In this document: positions 4,975 through 6,142 of the stretch, piece after piece | Layout: the number at the start of each line of letters is the position of its first letter | Position numbering within the stretch: position 1 is the first letter of the stretch | Source of the DNA: CAYRUP01 sp964427485 | GTDB lineage: Bacteria > Pseudomonadota > Gammaproteobacteria > DSM-16500 | NCBI GenBank assembly: GCA_964427485.1 | Contig: CAYRUP010000112.1 | Coordinates: 1-6,142, forward strand | Direction: 5' to 3' | DNA length: 6,142 nucleotides | Program-made: the position numbers and the translations under genes | The notes under the pieces: generated by a model | What the model saw: only the letters and a program-made list of their open reading frames with translations | Database searches by the model: none | Told to the model about the DNA's origin: nothing

Positions 4975-6142
4975 ATGTTTCGAGCGAAAAAAGAAGCAAT
5001 ACCATCTGCCTCTATCATGGATTTAATGTCCAGTTTAGGTTACCCAACAAATGCCGCGGGTGTTTGTTATGGCATTGCTTTAATGGCAGAAAGAGCGCGT
5101 CGCTGCGGAGAATTTGATAAATTCGTAGAAAGGATAAAATTTCTTAGCCTTTTCCATCAAGAAAACATATCTGCACTTTCCATACTCATAAAAACTGCTG
5201 AAGAATATTACAGCACCATTGCTGCAGGAGTCGACAAAACATTGGGTTTAGATACACGAGCCGAAGAAATAGAAAAAGCAATAAGAGCAAGTGCTAAGGA
5301 TGGATTGTTATTTAATTGTATAATTGACGAAACCAAAATTCCGTTCACACCAGAACTCGTTGCAAAGTTATTATCGATAAAAGCTTTTTTTTGGCAAGTT
5401 TGGGCACATTATAAACCCGACGATATTCAAAAATTTCTAGAACTACCTGGAAGTACTTTAGATCAAATACATGATACGTATGAAATTGAAAAATTGATCT
5501 ATGATAATGAGTCTAAAGATGCTAAAACATCTCCATTATCAAAACCTATCAACTATCCGCTTTTTAAAAGTAGTGAACCTGGTTTTGAAGATGTTTATCT
5601 GAAGCTATTTTTGAAAGCAATACAAGAAGCAGCGATCTTAGTAACACATCCTTCGGAATCCGTTGGTTTAACTATAGGTTGTCAGCATCACACCATGCAT
5701 CTTTTTTACGATAAGAATAAAAATAACTGGCAATTCACAAGTCATTCACAATCAATTTCCTGTCAAACAATTGATGAAGTCATACAAAAATTAAGAGATA
5801 TTTACGGAGTGCTAATTAAAGATATAAATCCTACTTTTAAAAAAGGGCCACAAAATGCGATACCTAATTTAACTATTCAGCTTTTTAGTGATAATCCGCC
5901 CGCGCTATTAACAAAAAAATTGGAAGATATAGTTCATGTATCATTAGCAACAGCGTGTAAAAGCAATAATATCAATACGATCGACAGTTCTCTCTCAAGA
6001 CCGCTTGGAGTAGCTGTGCGTAATGCGCGTAATGATATCGTCAATGCAATGGTTGACGTCAAAGAACTCGATATTAATGAAAAAAGATCGGGCACATCTT
6101 TGTCTCAAGCGATACTAAGAGGCCGTGTAGAAATTGTCGATA
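4975..6142 (+). CDS. Cysteine-peptidase-like (YopT/C58-like) protein with ankyrin repeats, 3'-truncated by window edge
   Basis: The frame opens at ATG 4975 behind a perfect Shine-Dalgarno site and runs uninterrupted to the window end (389 codons visible), so the C-terminus is missing. Residues 1-60 contain LGYPTNAAGVCYGIALMAER, with Cys31 at the start of a helix, the pattern of the nucleophile helix in papain-fold C58/YopT-like modules common in Legionella and Coxiella ankyrin proteins. A long helical middle follows, then HHTMHLFYDKNKNNWQF (His238, His239; Trp252), resembling the His-bearing strand hairpin; His239 best fits the catalytic His. The acidic or Asn residue expected just after it is not obvious (TSHS at 255-258). 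From about residue 320, three ankyrin-like units appear: LATACKSNNINTI, PLGVAVRNARNDIVNAMVD with LDIN, and TSLSQAILRGRVEIVD, cut by the edge. No signal peptide or membrane segment is seen. The likely role is a secreted effector binding a host protein through its ankyrin repeats and perhaps cleaving or modifying it. The fold call is pattern-based; the ankyrin call is firmer. Confidence 0.85.
   Translation, partial: MFRAKKEAIPSASIMDLMSSLGYPTNAAGVCYGIALMAERARRCGEFDKFVERIKFLSLFHQENISALSILIKTAEEYYSTIAAGVDKTLGLDTRAEEIEKAIRASAKDGLLFNCIIDETKIPFTPELVAKLLSIKAFFWQVWAHYKPDDIQKFLELPGSTLDQIHDTYEIEKLIYDNESKDAKTSPLSKPINYPLFKSSEPGFEDVYLKLFLKAIQEAAILVTHPSESVGLTIGCQHHTMHLFYDKNKNNWQFTSHSQSISCQTIDEVIQKLRDIYGVLIKDINPTFKKGPQNAIPNLTIQLFSDNPPALLTKKLEDIVHVSLATACKSNNINTIDSSLSRPLGVAVRNARNDIVNAMVDVKELDINEKRSGTSLSQAILRGRVEIVD

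Overview
The window looks like chromosomal DNA from a gammaproteobacterium. DnaE, Def and RNase HII all read as close gammaproteobacterial versions. The last gene joins an N-terminal Gly-Val-Cys-Tyr-Gly cysteine-peptidase-like module to C-terminal ankyrin-type repeats, a design common among Legionellales (Legionella/Coxiella/Berkiella-like, host-associated) effectors. The order Legionellales is therefore my best guess, but it is an inference from protein style and not a proven assignment.

Layout. Positions 1-2583 (+) hold the 3' three quarters of dnaE, the replicative polymerase alpha subunit; its PHP domain lies outside the window. After 22 nt comes def (2606-3109, +), peptide deformylase. 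Positions 3114-3202 hold a striking GC-rich composite palindrome, REPIN/MITE-like, built from four copies of one 11-bp arm. It sits in the convergent gap between def and rnhB (3210-3773, -), ribonuclease HII. Positions 3774-3877 form a divergent intergenic region with promoter-like elements facing both ways whose -10 boxes overlap.

From about 3800 onward the content changes from housekeeping to accessory. A visibly AT-richer gene pair reads rightward: an unrecognised, predominantly helical soluble protein (best start 3878, 346 aa, ending 4918), then after 56 nt a gene with a perfect AGGAGGT ribosome binding site (start 4975) that stays open to the window end (389 codons seen). The second gene is the ankyrin protein with the cysteine-peptidase-like domain. 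No terminator separates the two, so they may be co-transcribed.

How the genes relate. dnaE and rnhB both serve genome replication and maintenance, and in enteric bacteria they are adjacent and co-directional in the lpx-rnhB-dnaE-accA cluster. Here rnhB lies on the opposite strand with def and a palindrome between them, suggesting local rearrangement. The two downstream genes are best read as accessory cargo, possibly secreted effectors acting on a eukaryotic host, next to this conserved block. No RNA genes, CRISPR array, transposase or integrase was seen.
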